A DNA stretch of 26,493 bases from JBJXHC01 sp046160825 (GCA_046160825.1 JBJXHC010000090.1:1-26493), one strand, 5' to 3'; positions 1 to 8,092 are shown, numbered from the stretch's first letter. Numbers and translations: made by a program. Notes: generated by a model from the letters alone, not told the origin.

Positions 1-1287
1 GATGGCCTCGCCTGAAAACGGGAGAGACCCGAGCGACGTGTCAGACGGAACAACCTTGTTCGCGAACGCGCTCGTGAATGTACCGCTCACCACGATCCCG
101 AGAGGTATTCCTTGTTCCGAAAAATCCGCTTCGCCAAATCGCTGCAAGGGATCGAGCATGAAGTAAGGCGATGAATACCGGCCGCTCTTCTTTGATGAAC
201 GTATCAGCACTTCGGCACGCAGGTTCTTATCGGCAAGTTGTGTCGTATCCACGGAACTCGCGAAAAAGAGGACCACACTCTGCAAATCTTTTACCATGAC
301 GTTGTCTCGATTGAAATCACTCGCCATGGGGAGGTACGGGTACGGTACCTGGCTCTGCATCTGGAATCCAAACTGTTGTTGCACGATACTGATGCTCGCG
401 CACTGCACATCACGGACAAGATCGGAATTCAGACGCAGACCATAACTCTCGAGCAAGTCTTCAATCTTCAATTCGATGGGTTGCCCCATGCGTTGTTGCA
501 GGTCTGCATTGACTTTATTAAGAAGAAAAGCAACCTTGCCCCCCCGCATAATGTACTGGTCAATCTGGAATTTGACAGGATCGGAGAATGCCTGCTTTGG
601 TGCGACGATCAACAGTGCCGCGATATCCTGGGGGACGGCTTTGCCGCCGGAGACATCCACTGTAACGATGTCGTACGTTTTATTGACCAATTGTTGTGCC
701 TGGCCAAACTCGTTCAGAGCTGCTTCTCCCTGGCCGGTGAGGAAACCTATCTTCTTGCGTGTGCGGGAAACCAGCCGCTTGACCGTCGTCGCGATATCGT
801 ACTCGAGACTGCCAATGTTCTGAATGATCGGGACAACTTCGCGCTTGTCTTCATAAAGAAAGACCATTCCCATGTATGCGCGCATCACCTCAAACTTATC
901 TTCCTTCACCACCTGCACCTGTGCCTGCGCGATTCCCTGCTTCTGGACCTCCTGCTCGGCAGCTTCGCCACTGGGACTGATGAACTCGTACTGAAGATTG
1001 CCATTCGAATATGCACGGAATTCGTTCAGCATGTCCAGCAGTGCACGCCGATGATTATTGTAGGGGGAGGGAAGATCTTCCGTCACATATGCTTTGATGG
1101 TCACCCGGTCATCAAGCGATTGCATGAGTTGCTTGCTGGCGTCGGAGAGTGAAAAGAGTCCCTGCTCCGTCACGTCGAGTCGTCCAAACAGGCGTACAGA
1201 GACAATGTTGAGAAGTATCAGAATGACCAATACGCCGGCCACACGGATAAGGGTTTGAGACTTGCGAGATGAAGTTTTCATATCCAT
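1..1287 (-). CDS. gldG: GldG-like ABC transporter auxiliary protein (3' end cut by window edge)
   Basis: The gene enters from the right and runs off the left edge, leaving about 429 residues. After a short basic N-terminus there is one membrane segment (about residues 13-28, rich in V, I and L). A long extracytoplasmic region follows that resembles the GldG / ABC_transp_aux family: an early 'LFSLSDASKQ' segment, then 'YDIATTVKRL' and 'KKIGFLTGQGE'. In Flavobacteria GldG works with GldF and GldA in a gliding-associated ABC transporter of unknown substrate; homologues also occur in non-gliding species. The start at 1287 overlaps the permease stop by one base (TGATG), suggesting translational coupling. 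In-frame ATGs at 1293 and 1281 are alternatives. The family is clear; a gliding role is not shown. Confidence 0.8.
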   Translation of the reverse strand, partial: MDMKTSSRKSQTLIRVAGVLVILILLNIVSVRLFGRLDVTEQGLFSLSDASKQLMQSLDDRVTIKAYVTEDLPSPYNNHRRALLDMLNEFRAYSNGNLQYEFISPSGEAAEQEVQKQGIAQAQVQVVKEDKFEVMRAYMGMVFLYEDKREVVPIIQNIGSLEYDIATTVKRLVSRTRKKIGFLTGQGEAALNEFGQAQQLVNKTYDIVTVDVSGGKAVPQDIAALLIVAPKQAFSDPVKFQIDQYIMRGGKVAFLLNKVNADLQQRMGQPIELKIEDLLESYGLRLNSDLVRDVQCASISIVQQQFGFQMQSQVPYPYLPMASDFNRDNVMVKDLQSVVLFFASSVDTTQLADKNLRAEVLIRSSKKSGRYSSPYFMLDPLQRFGEADFSEQGIPLGIVVSGTFTSAFANKVVPSDTSLGSLPFSGEAI

Positions 1288-2009
1288 CACCATTTACGCC
1301 GTTCTAGTGAAACAGTAGCAAGAAGTAATGAGAAACCCGTGATCGAAATAAAGTAGATGAGATTGCGTGTATCGATCACACCACGGGCAATGTTGGAAAA
1401 ATGGTAGTTCACGCCCAGAAATTCTACCACCGTTGTCAGGCCTTCGGGTACCCAGAGCAGAATCTTGTCCAGCATAAAGAAGGCGAACACCAACAGGAAC
1501 CCGACGATGAATGCAATGATTTGGTTCTCGGTGAGACTGGATGCAAACACCCCTAGGGCGATATATACGGCCCCCATAAGCAGCAGTCCAAAGTAACCGG
1601 AGATCACCGGACCGACATCAATCCTGCCGATGGAAACAAGGGTGATGAAGTATATCAACGTGGGGAGGAGCGCTGCTGCAAGAAGTGACCATGCGGCGAG
1701 AAATTTGCCCAGAATGATCTCGATGTCACGTACCGGCTTTGTTGTCAGCAGTTCAAGCGTTCCGGATTTTTTTTCTTCTGCCAGAAGGCGCATGGTAATG
1801 GCCGGAACAAAGAAGAGAAAGATCAACGGCACCAATTCAAAGACGAGCCGCAACGAAGCGACATTGGCAAGGAAAAGGTTGGTGGTGAAGAACCACCCGA
1901 TAATAGCGAGGAAGACGACGATGACAACATAAGCGACCGCCGAATTGAAGTACGAACGTATCTCTCGCTTGAAGATCGTCAGGATATTTGATAAGTCCAT
2001 CATAGTCAT
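1287..2009 (-). CDS. gldF: ABC-2 type permease, GldF-like
   Basis: A 240-residue integral membrane protein with about six hydrophobic segments: residues 20-45, 55-75, 105-130, 140-160, 165-185 and 215-235. The cytoplasmic loop after the second segment reads 'RLLAEEKKSGTLELL', a hallmark of ABC-2 permeases of the GldF/NatB/NosY type that couples to the ATPase. The length matches GldF. It lies between the ATPase, whose TGA overlaps its ATG (ATGA at 2006-2009), and the GldG-like gene, so the three genes form one transcription unit. It probably forms the membrane channel with the ATPase encoded at 2006-2947. The substrate is unknown. Confidence 0.85.
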   Translation of the reverse strand: MTMMDLSNILTIFKREIRSYFNSAVAYVVIVVFLAIIGWFFTTNLFLANVASLRLVFELVPLIFLFFVPAITMRLLAEEKKSGTLELLTTKPVRDIEIILGKFLAAWSLLAAALLPTLIYFITLVSIGRIDVGPVISGYFGLLLMGAVYIALGVFASSLTENQIIAFIVGFLLVFAFFMLDKILLWVPEGLTTVVEFLGVNYHFSNIARGVIDTRNLIYFISITGFSLLLATVSLERRKW

Positions 2010-2947
2010 GTCGTGGTGAGTTTATGGAACACTTCTTCGAGGCTTGTTGTCTTGCGATGCATCTCCAGTACGATCCAGCCTTCCTGAACTGCGAGCCGGA
2101 ACACAGCCTCACGCACGTCCACACCTTTTTCCATATTCACTGTCAGCATGCATACGGAATCCTTTGCCGACATCAGTTCGACGCCGGTGACGGAGCTGAT
2201 ATTCCGGAGCTTTGGTGTAACATGCTGCAAAGGATCGACAGCGGGTGTTTTCAATTCCAATGTCAGCGAATCTGTCCCCCGGAAATCCTGCTGCAATTGC
2301 CCCGGCGTTCCATCAGCAACGATTTTTCCTTCGTTGATGATGAGGACACGGTCACACGTTGCCTGTACTTCGGACAGGATGTGTGTGGAAAGGATGACGG
2401 TCTTGGCGCGCCCGAGTTGCTTGATGAGGTTCCGAATCTCTACGATCTGATTTGGATCCAGACCGCTGGTCGGTTCGTCAAGTATCAACACATCGGGTTC
2501 ATGGATCATAGCCTGCGCGAGGCCGACACGTTGCCGATATCCCTTGGAAAGCTCGCCAATATCCTTGTGTCGCACTCCTTCAAGGCCGCAGACATGCACC
2601 ATTTCTCTGATGCGTGGGCCGGCGTTCTGCTTCAGTCCATGGAGACGGGCGGAATACTCGATATAGTCCACCACATTCATATCAAGATAGAGTGGGTTCA
2701 TTTCCGGCAGGTAACCGATCTTCTTGCGAACAGCAAGCGAGTGTTCGACGATATCCATCCCATCAACTTCCACCATCCCGGAGGTGGGTGGCATGAAGCA
2801 GGTGATAATTTTCATCGTTGTTGTTTTCCCTGCGCCGTTCGGGCCGAGAAAGCCAAGGATCTCGCCTGTCTTTACGTCGAAGGAGATGCCATCTATCGCT
2901 TTTTGCTCACCATAGACCTTGGTGAGGTTACGGACTGTAATGGACAT
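2006..2947 (-). CDS. ABC transporter ATP-binding protein, GldA-like
   Basis: A 313-residue ATPase with a Walker A motif GPNGAGKT at residues 35-42, signature LSKGYRQ at about 133-139 and Walker B LILDEP at 154-159, followed by the D-loop and the switch histidine (STH). The C-terminal 90 residues form the extension seen in ATPases of ABC-2 exporters (CcmA/NatA/GldA type). The ATG at 2947 was chosen because the protein then opens directly with the conserved beta-strand 'MSITVRNLTKVYG'; an upstream in-frame start at 2998 would add 17 residues unlike the family. No strong ribosome site is visible. It is first in the operon with the GldF- and GldG-like genes and powers that transporter. The gldA name is likely but not certain, because NatA-like ATPases are similar. 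Confidence 0.85.
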   Translation of the reverse strand: MSITVRNLTKVYGEQKAIDGISFDVKTGEILGFLGPNGAGKTTTMKIITCFMPPTSGMVEVDGMDIVEHSLAVRKKIGYLPEMNPLYLDMNVVDYIEYSARLHGLKQNAGPRIREMVHVCGLEGVRHKDIGELSKGYRQRVGLAQAMIHEPDVLILDEPTSGLDPNQIVEIRNLIKQLGRAKTVILSTHILSEVQATCDRVLIINEGKIVADGTPGQLQQDFRGTDSLTLELKTPAVDPLQHVTPKLRNISSVTGVELMSAKDSVCMLTVNMEKGVDVREAVFRLAVQEGWIVLEMHRKTTSLEEVFHKLTTT

Positions 2948-2988
2948 TGGTATTTTTGGGAATGTGAAACGGGTCAGGGCAAAACGAG

Positions 2989-3004
2989 GCGTTTGCAAAA
3001 ACGC
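2989..3004. repeat. Short perfect inverted repeat in the ABC operon leader
   Basis: The arms GCGTTT (2989-2994) and AAACGC (2999-3004) are perfect complements separated by four bases. The hairpin lies between the predicted promoter and the ATPase start. No T-run follows, so it may be an operator or a leader hairpin rather than a terminator. It is short enough to be chance. Confidence 0.3.
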
Positions 3005-3010
3005 AATGCT

Positions 3011-3039
3011 AATCTATCAAAAACTGAACAGAGAATCAA
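3011..3039 (-). promoter_or_regulatory. Predicted sigma-70 promoter of the GldA/F/G-like operon
   Basis: On the minus strand TTGATT (3039-3034) is followed after exactly 17 bp by TAGATT (3016-3011). It lies about 65 bp before the ATPase start and in the only gap between this operon and the amidase. Both hexamers match the consensus at four of six positions. Confidence 0.45.
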
Positions 3040-3068
3040 GAATCAGCCAGGATACTCCCCGAGATCAT

Positions 3069-4460
3069 TCAGATTTTCGGCTTTCTCGTATGCCAGTCGC
3101 TTACACTCTGGAAGGCTTGTGCAAGTTCCAGAACAAGACCGTCATTGAGCTGTTGGGCGATAATCTTAAAGCCAATGGGAAGCTTGTTCCCGTTAAAGCC
3201 GCAAGGTACCGAAATACCCGGGAGACCGAGCAGATTCTCGGCGGCCTCGATGCTGTTTCCACCGGCAAAAAAGCTCTTCATATCGGCGTCAATCGGAGGC
3301 GCACACGCGAGTGTGCTTGATCCGAGAATAATATCACATTGATTAAAGAGCGACCGGAAATCCCGTGCGATCTCCGTCCGCATGCGCTGACAGCGGAGGT
3401 AGTCCACCGCACTGATCATCTGTGCGCCGAGCAATTCTCCACGTCGGTCCGGGTCGATGATACTGCTGATGTTCCCATCGCTCACCAGTCCTTCAAATGC
3501 CGCGGCTTCCTCGGCGGCAATAATCGTGGAAGCAACGGTTTCATATGGATGAACGGGCAGTTGAATCTCGCTTGCGGTGAAGCCCAAGCCGGCAAGCGCG
3601 ATCAACGATTCAGAGAACGCTTTCTCAACATCCGGCTCCCCCCATTTCTGATAGTCTTCTTTGATGAATCCGACTCTCAGGCCCTTGAAACGATCGCGGG
3701 ATTTTATGGTGGATAGCTTAAATGGAATATCAAGTGCTGATTCATCTTCAGGATCCGTCCCTGCCAATTCACCACATACTTCTGCGCTGTCTGTCGCTGT
3801 GCGCGCCAGTATACCGACTTTATCCATGCTCCACGAAAGTGCCATCGCACCCGCTCGACTGATTCTGCCGTATGATGGACGGAAGCCCGTGACTCCACAG
3901 AACGAGGCGGGAGTCATGATCGAGCCCCATGTTTCAGTACCAAGCGCGAATGCTGCAAGTCCCGCGGCGACCGCTGCACCTGAGCCACTGGATGAGCCGC
4001 CGGACCAGCGCGTGAGGTCCCACGGTGTGCGGCACGCTCCGGTCGCGGTGGCGGTGGGCGGACCTCCCGCAAGTTCGCTCATTGCACACTTTCCGAGAAG
4101 GATCGCCCCGGCGTCCTTCAGTCGTGTGATAACCGTTGCGTCCCTGTCGATGATCCGATTTGTGAAAGGCCGCGCTCCCCAGGTTGTTGGATAGCCCTTC
4201 ACTGCAAAGAGATCTTTGGCGGCGTACGGTATGCCGTGTAGTGTTCCGCGGTAAAGTCCGGCAGCAATTTCACGTTCCGCCTGTCTGGCCTGTAGCATTG
4301 CGAGATCGAATGTGACCGTGGCAAAGGCATTGAGCTTTGGATTGATGCGCTCTATGCGTGAAAGAAATCCTTCGGTCAATTCCACGGGTGAGAGTTTCTT
4401 CCGCTTGATGAGCCGGGCAAGTTCGTCGATGGGTGCGAATAACAGGGCTGTGTCGATCAT
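3069..4460 (-). CDS. Amidase (amidase signature family), catalytic part of a probable split Tat-exported amidase
   Basis: A 463-residue amidase-signature hydrolase. The Ser-cisSer-Lys triad is visible: Lys about 82 in 'YAAKDL', the Gly/Ser-rich stretch GGSSSGSG at about 154-161 with the cis-serine, and the nucleophile serine near 180 in 'GTETWGS'. Relatives hydrolyse amide bonds in varied substrates; GatA, the tRNA amidotransferase subunit, shares the fold. No gatB or gatC is nearby, and features such as 'GAMALSWSMDK' point to the secreted or stand-alone amidase branch. The ATG overlaps the stop of the upstream Tat-signal gene (ATGA). The first residues continue naturally from the end of that gene, so the two may be one amidase separated by a -1 shift. 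The substrate is unknown. Confidence 0.88.
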   Translation of the reverse strand: MIDTALLFAPIDELARLIKRKKLSPVELTEGFLSRIERINPKLNAFATVTFDLAMLQARQAEREIAAGLYRGTLHGIPYAAKDLFAVKGYPTTWGARPFTNRIIDRDATVITRLKDAGAILLGKCAMSELAGGPPTATATGACRTPWDLTRWSGGSSSGSGAAVAAGLAAFALGTETWGSIMTPASFCGVTGFRPSYGRISRAGAMALSWSMDKVGILARTATDSAEVCGELAGTDPEDESALDIPFKLSTIKSRDRFKGLRVGFIKEDYQKWGEPDVEKAFSESLIALAGLGFTASEIQLPVHPYETVASTIIAAEEAAAFEGLVSDGNISSIIDPDRRGELLGAQMISAVDYLRCQRMRTEIARDFRSLFNQCDIILGSSTLACAPPIDADMKSFFAGGNSIEAAENLLGLPGISVPCGFNGNKLPIGFKIIAQQLNDGLVLELAQAFQSVSDWHTRKPKI

Positions 4461-4744
4461 CGTTTGCTCTTCGATTTCGGGATGAACTGGGAGAATTCGA
4501 AAGGAGGCAAATCATTCGGAAGAACCCGCTGTCGCAGTGGTGCGATGGACTTTTCATGGTTATCCACAAACTTTTGGGCAAGCCGCTTCTCTTCCGCGGT
4601 CATGACATATCCTGCCACGCGTTCCGGCAGAGAATGGCGGTCGGGGTGCAGGGCAGTGGGTGTTACAAGCGAATCAGAAAGCGCGGGCATCAATGGTGTC
4701 GCAATCAACAACCCGGCAAACCGCCGACGGGAGATTGTTCGCAT
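4457..4744 (-). CDS. Tat-signal mini-protein, probable detached N-terminal domain of the adjacent amidase
   Basis: A 95-residue protein that starts with a twin-arginine signal: 'SRRRF' near residue 5 followed by a hydrophobic stretch. The start at 4744 has a clear ribosome site, AGGAGA seven bases upstream. After the signal it has a helical segment 'TAEEKRLAQKFVDN', then 'PLRQRVLPNDLPPFEF'. As I recall, Tat-exported amidases of this type carry the same N-terminal layout fused to the catalytic domain: signal, helical 'EER' segment, 'LR..PL.N..PP...F' and then the catalytic part. Here it ends in Lys/Ser-rich residues and overlaps the amidase ATG by four bases. Either it is a separately encoded export partner, or one amidase gene has been split by a single-base change. 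Confidence 0.65.
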   Translation of the reverse strand: MRTISRRRFAGLLIATPLMPALSDSLVTPTALHPDRHSLPERVAGYVMTAEEKRLAQKFVDNHEKSIAPLRQRVLPNDLPPFEFSQFIPKSKSKR

Positions 4745-4778
4745 GGAGTGCTCTCCTATGTAAAGGTGGACTTCTGCT

Positions 4779-5539
4779 CTATTCGAGTGATTGAAGAAAT
4801 GTAATAACATGATCTACAAACGGTGAGCGGTTCACGCTCTGGAACGGATGCTTGCACCCTGATTCGATACAGAGTTGAGCGTTGGGGATGGCCGCGACGA
4901 AACGCTCTGCTTCGGCAGCTGGAATCATTTCATCTCCATCGCAAACCGAAACAAGTACGGGAAACTCAACGCGCCGAAGAATTTCTTCTCCCAGACTATT
5001 ACTATCCATGTCTTGATGAAAGCCGAGCTTGCCTTCAACAGGTCTTTCCACCCATTCTCTCCATTCCCCGGTGCATGATCCCTCTGTAACGCCTCCGCCC
5101 ACGCTGGAATCTTTGCAAGAATGTTTCCGGGGTCGAGTGTTTTCAATGTCCGGTCTATTGCTTCGCGTGTCCAATAGAATTTTGTACCGTGCGTTGCTAC
5201 GCTCGCAATGCTGCGCGGGTGCTCGAGTCCGTATGCAAGTCCAATGTAGCCGCCGAGGCTGTATCCGCACAAATGTGCGCGGTCAATCTCCAATGCATTA
5301 AACAGGTTTTCAAGGTCATTCAAGAATGTGTTGATACTGAGTGTTTGTGATGGATTGTTTGTGCGGCCATGACCGCGGAGGTCAACCGCGATAGTGCGGA
5401 AATGTTTTCCCAATTCCGGGACGAACCTTCTCCAATGACTCTCGATTGTGCCGAGTAATCCCGGCAGCAGGATCAGGGGCTCGCCGGTGCCGTACTCTTC
5501 ATAATATATCGTCGCGTCGTTGGACCGTATGAATGACAT
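4779..5539 (-). pseudogene. Alpha/beta-hydrolase interrupted by a -1 frameshift near 5012
   Basis: The first 176 codons (5539-5012) encode a typical alpha/beta hydrolase: oxyanion region 'LLPGLLG' at about 25-30, 'DLRGHGRT' at 53-60 and nucleophile elbow GYSLGG with Ser94. The frame then drifts and stops at 4925. The missing C-terminal third is present in the next frame, from 5012 to 4779. It contains the acid loop 'VCDGDEMIP' and the catalytic histidine in 'GCKHPF'. Joining the frames at the AAG codon (5014-5012) by reusing one base gives about 253 residues, the normal family length. It is either a recent pseudogene, a sequencing or assembly error, or less likely recoded. Thirty-four bases separate it from the Tat-signal gene, so it was first in that operon. 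Its substrate cannot be told. Confidence 0.8.
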
Positions 5540-5704
5540 GCTTCTGTGTTATTGCGAGAAATGTGTGAACGGGACTGCGATGATAGTAGATAATTACGGT
5601 GAGAGAGGCAAGAGCACAAAGGAGACAAATATTGAGGTTGGAAGAGGATTTATGTAATTTCACTGTATGATCGCTCATGAGATTTATCAACTCGGGGTAC
5701 GGCA

Positions 5705-6073
5705 ATGCTCGTAAGGAAAGAGATGATAGTTGTTGGAGACAAGCTGCTGTTGCAATTGGACGATTCCGAGGACAGAACAAAGACCGGCTTGTATCTCCCT
5801 CCTTCAGTGCGTGAGAAGGAAAAGGTGGCAATGGGAAAAGTGGTGAAAGTCGGGCCTGGCTATCCAATACCAAACCCGAATTACACCGAAGACGAGCCCT
5901 GGGCGAAACCAAAAGACCCGATGCGTTATATTCCCTTGCAGGCGCGGGAAGGAGATTACGCGATTTTTCTGAGAGAACAGGGTGTGGAAATGGAGTTTGA
6001 AGAGAAAAACTATCTCATCGTGCCGCAGTCGGCGGTATTGGTATTGGTAAGAAGTCAGTTGAGGGAGGAATAG
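5705..6073 (+). CDS. GroES-like co-chaperonin with an internal insertion, no groEL beside it
   Basis: A 122-residue GroES/Cpn10-fold protein. The N-terminal strand 'VVGDKLLLQLD', a mobile-loop region 'RTKTGLYLPPS' (about residues 24-34), 'GKVVKVGPGYP' and a C-terminal 'YLIVPQSAVLVLV' follow the GroES pattern. Normal GroES is about 95 residues. The excess is mostly an insertion at about 50-75, a Pro/Asn/Lys-rich stretch between the glycine-rich roof turn and the next strand. Long GroES-like proteins of this kind are found in Bacteroidota. No groEL is present and no CIRCE operator is visible upstream. It may serve a distant GroEL or have a separate role. The start at 5705 is the first ATG before the conserved strand; the ribosome site is weak. 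Confidence 0.75.
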   Translation: MLVRKEMIVVGDKLLLQLDDSEDRTKTGLYLPPSVREKEKVAMGKVVKVGPGYPIPNPNYTEDEPWAKPKDPMRYIPLQAREGDYAIFLREQGVEMEFEEKNYLIVPQSAVLVLVRSQLREE

Positions 6074-6113
6074 CAGGGCCACGGCGAGAACGCCGTGACC
6101 CATGAAAAAAAAC

Positions 6114-7166
6114 TCAGGCGACAGTAACTTCTTTTGTTAGATAAACGTCCTGAATAGTATTCAGAAGCTTCACGCCGTCTTTCATCGGTTTCTGGAATGC
6201 CTTCCGTCCGGAGATCAATCCGGTTCCTCCAGCCCGCTTGTTGATGACCGCAGTGCGAACAGCTTCCACAATATCGTTCTCTCCTGATGCCCCGCCCGAA
6301 TTGATCAACCCGGCGCGACCCATGTAGCAGTTTGCCACCTGATAACGTGTCAGGTCGATGGGATGATCGGTAGAGAGATCGCTGTACACTTTCTTATGCG
6401 TCTTGCCGAAGTTTAGCGCAGTAAACCCGCCGTTGTTTTCCGGGAGCTTCTGTTTGATAATATCTGCCTCAATGGTCACACCAAGGTGGTTCGCTTGTCC
6501 GGTGAGATCCGCAGAAACGTGATAGTCCTTCTCCTTCGTCTTGAAGGCGGCGTTTCTTGTGTAGCACCACAAGATGGTCGTCATGCCCAGCTCATGTGCA
6601 TACTTGAATGCCGAACTTACCTCCTGAATCTGGCGTTTCGATTCCTCCGAACCAAAGTAGATTGTCGCTCCGACAGCAACAGCACCCATCTCGAATGCCT
6701 GGTCAATATCGCCAAACATAATCTGGTCGTATGAATTTGGATAGGAGAGGAATTCGTTGTGATTGATCTTCATGATGAAAGGAATTCTGTGCGCATACTT
6801 GCGGGCGCATGAGCCGAGGACACCAAGCGTTGAGGCGACTGCGTTGCACCCGCCTTCGATGGCGAGCTTGACGATGTTTTCGGGATCGAAGTATGCAGGG
6901 TTGGGCGCAAATGACGCACCGGCAGAGTGCTCAATACCCTGATCGACAGGCAGGATGGAGAGATATCCGGTTCCCGATAGTCGTCCACTGCTGAAGAGTG
7001 ATTGAAGACTTCGCAACACGCCGGGCTTACGGTCGGTGGGAATGAACACCCGATCAACAAAATCAGGACCGGGCAAATGCAATGATTCCTTGGGTATTCC
7101 CTTACACTGGTGTTCAAGCAAGTGCTTCGCGTCGGATCCGAGGAGCTGTTCGATCTCTTTCATCAT
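6114..7166 (-). CDS. fbaB: Fructose-bisphosphate aldolase class I (FbaB/DhnA type)
   Basis: A 350-residue protein that matches E. coli FbaB almost end to end, including its length. It cleaves fructose 1,6-bisphosphate to glyceraldehyde 3-phosphate and dihydroxyacetone phosphate through a lysine Schiff base, in glycolysis and gluconeogenesis in the cytoplasm. Family landmarks are 'YLSILPVDQGIEHSAG' (about 68-83), 'GATIYFGSEES' (166-176), 'SADLTGQANHLG' (218-229) and the Schiff-base lysine region 'IIKQK', with Lys238 the likely catalytic residue. 'NCYMGRAGLINSGG' and 'VINKRAGGTGLI' follow. The start has a strong AAGGAG ribosome site eight bases upstream; a second ATG follows immediately. It has its own near-consensus promoter at 7257-7285, so it is not simply a rider on the SDR gene. 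Confidence 0.97.
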   Translation of the reverse strand: MMKEIEQLLGSDAKHLLEHQCKGIPKESLHLPGPDFVDRVFIPTDRKPGVLRSLQSLFSSGRLSGTGYLSILPVDQGIEHSAGASFAPNPAYFDPENIVKLAIEGGCNAVASTLGVLGSCARKYAHRIPFIMKINHNEFLSYPNSYDQIMFGDIDQAFEMGAVAVGATIYFGSEESKRQIQEVSSAFKYAHELGMTTILWCYTRNAAFKTKEKDYHVSADLTGQANHLGVTIEADIIKQKLPENNGGFTALNFGKTHKKVYSDLSTDHPIDLTRYQVANCYMGRAGLINSGGASGENDIVEAVRTAVINKRAGGTGLISGRKAFQKPMKDGVKLLNTIQDVYLTKEVTVA

Positions 7167-7256
7167 TGCTGGTACTCCTTGCGATTGTAGAGTTGATCGG
7201 CCTACGTTGGAATTTCACACAGCCTGGTTGGTTTAACCGGTCATCAATATAGAAAG

Positions 7257-7285
7257 AAAATATTTGATTTGAAAACCAGTGTCAA
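7257..7285 (-). promoter_or_regulatory. Strong sigma-70 promoter of fbaB, -35 box overlapping the SDR stop codon
   Basis: On the minus strand a perfect TTGACA (7285-7280) is followed after 17 bp by TATTTT (7262-7257). The TGA stop of the upstream SDR gene (7284-7282) lies inside the -35 hexamer. The leader to the fbaB ATG would be about 85 bases. Confidence 0.7.
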
Positions 7286-8037
7286 TGCAGATACGATCCG
7301 CCATTTATATCAATTGTTGAACCCGTCATGTAATTCGAGAGAGGTGAAGCAAGGAACATGACCACGTTGGCCACGTCATCCGGTGAGCCGATCTTTCCCG
7401 ACGGAATCTGAGAACGGATCTCGTCACCATGTTCGGCAATCCCGCTCAATCCCATTCCCGCTTCAATGAACCCCGGTGCAACAGAATAGACTTGAATGCC
7501 ATCACCGGCGTGTGTGCGTGCAAGACAACGGGTCAGATTTACCATTCCGGCTTTTGAAACCGCGTACGCCATATATTCCGTCTCACCGCGGAAAGCGGAG
7601 CGGGAGGCGATGTTGATAATCTTCCCTCTCTTCTGTTTCATCATCTGAAGGATTGTCCAATACGACATGTGAACTGCACTCAACAGGTTTCCGTTGAGTG
7701 TTTGCTGCCAATGCTTGACCCATTCCACGTAGTTCATGTGTACACCATCTTTTGAACTGATGGCAGCATTGTTCACCAACAAGTCAATCCTGCCGTAACA
7801 TGCTATCACAGAGTCAATGACCTTTCTACAGTCTTCAGGGTTTCCGAGGTCTCCTTGGAATATCGCGGAGTTGTTTCCACACTCGCTTGAGACCAATTGC
7901 GCCCCCGCCATATTCGTATGAAAGCCCACCGCGACAGTGGCGCCGGCTTTTGCCAGAGAGGTGCAAATATTCCTTCCAATCCCTCCCGATCCACCAGTCA
8001 CGAGAGCAATTTGGCCTTCCAAGTCAATATTCTGCAT
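7282..8037 (-). CDS. SDR family NAD(P)-dependent oxidoreductase, FabG-like
   Basis: A 251-residue classical short-chain dehydrogenase/reductase. It has the cofactor glycine motif GGSGGIG (residues 15-21), the 'NNAA' motif at 89-92, catalytic Ser145 and the Tyr158-x3-Lys162 pair in 'YAVSK'. The C-terminal 'NYMTGSTIDINGG' is typical of 3-oxoacyl-ACP reductase-like and sugar or alcohol dehydrogenase-like SDRs. Without neighbours of a pathway the substrate stays open; a fatty-acid fabG is usually beside acpP or fabD, which are absent here. The ATG at 8037 is preferred over an in-frame GTG at 8043, because an AGGTG-like ribosome site precedes it. A promoter with a perfect TATAAT lies just upstream. 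Transcription probably reads on into fbaB. Confidence 0.88.
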   Translation of the reverse strand: MQNIDLEGQIALVTGGSGGIGRNICTSLAKAGATVAVGFHTNMAGAQLVSSECGNNSAIFQGDLGNPEDCRKVIDSVIACYGRIDLLVNNAAISSKDGVHMNYVEWVKHWQQTLNGNLLSAVHMSYWTILQMMKQKRGKIINIASRSAFRGETEYMAYAVSKAGMVNLTRCLARTHAGDGIQVYSVAPGFIEAGMGLSGIAEHGDEIRSQIPSGKIGSPDDVANVVMFLASPLSNYMTGSTIDINGGSYLH

Positions 8038-8063
8038 GAACACCTGTATGGTTTTGAATGCAC

Positions 8064-8092
8064 ATTATAAGAATGGGCGAATTTGATAACAA
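8064..8092 (-). promoter_or_regulatory. Predicted sigma-70 promoter of the SDR gene
   Basis: On the minus strand TTGTTA (8092-8087), a 17-bp spacer and a perfect TATAAT (8069-8064) lie 27 bp before the SDR start. Confidence 0.6.

Noticed and set aside
238..1152. Plus-strand open frame of 304 codons opposite the GldG-like gene
   Set aside because: The minus strand is open throughout and shows the family motifs; the plus frame has none.
2024..3148. Long plus-strand open frame of 374 codons opposite the GldA-like ATPase
   Set aside because: It is antisense to a gene with complete Walker motifs and has no ribosome site or recognisable domain; it arises from codon bias of the real gene.
5008..5020. 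Programmed -1 ribosomal frameshift in the hydrolase gene
   Set aside because: No XXXYYYZ slippery heptamer and no clear downstream stem were found; a mutation or sequence error is simpler.
5540..5704. CIRCE heat-shock operator upstream of the GroES-like gene
   Set aside because: No TTAGCACTC/GAGTGCTAA-like inverted repeat is present.
5499..5912. Minus-strand frame of 137 codons overlapping the start of the GroES-like gene
   Set aside because: No recognisable features, and it overlaps the clearly coding GroES-like and hydrolase frames.
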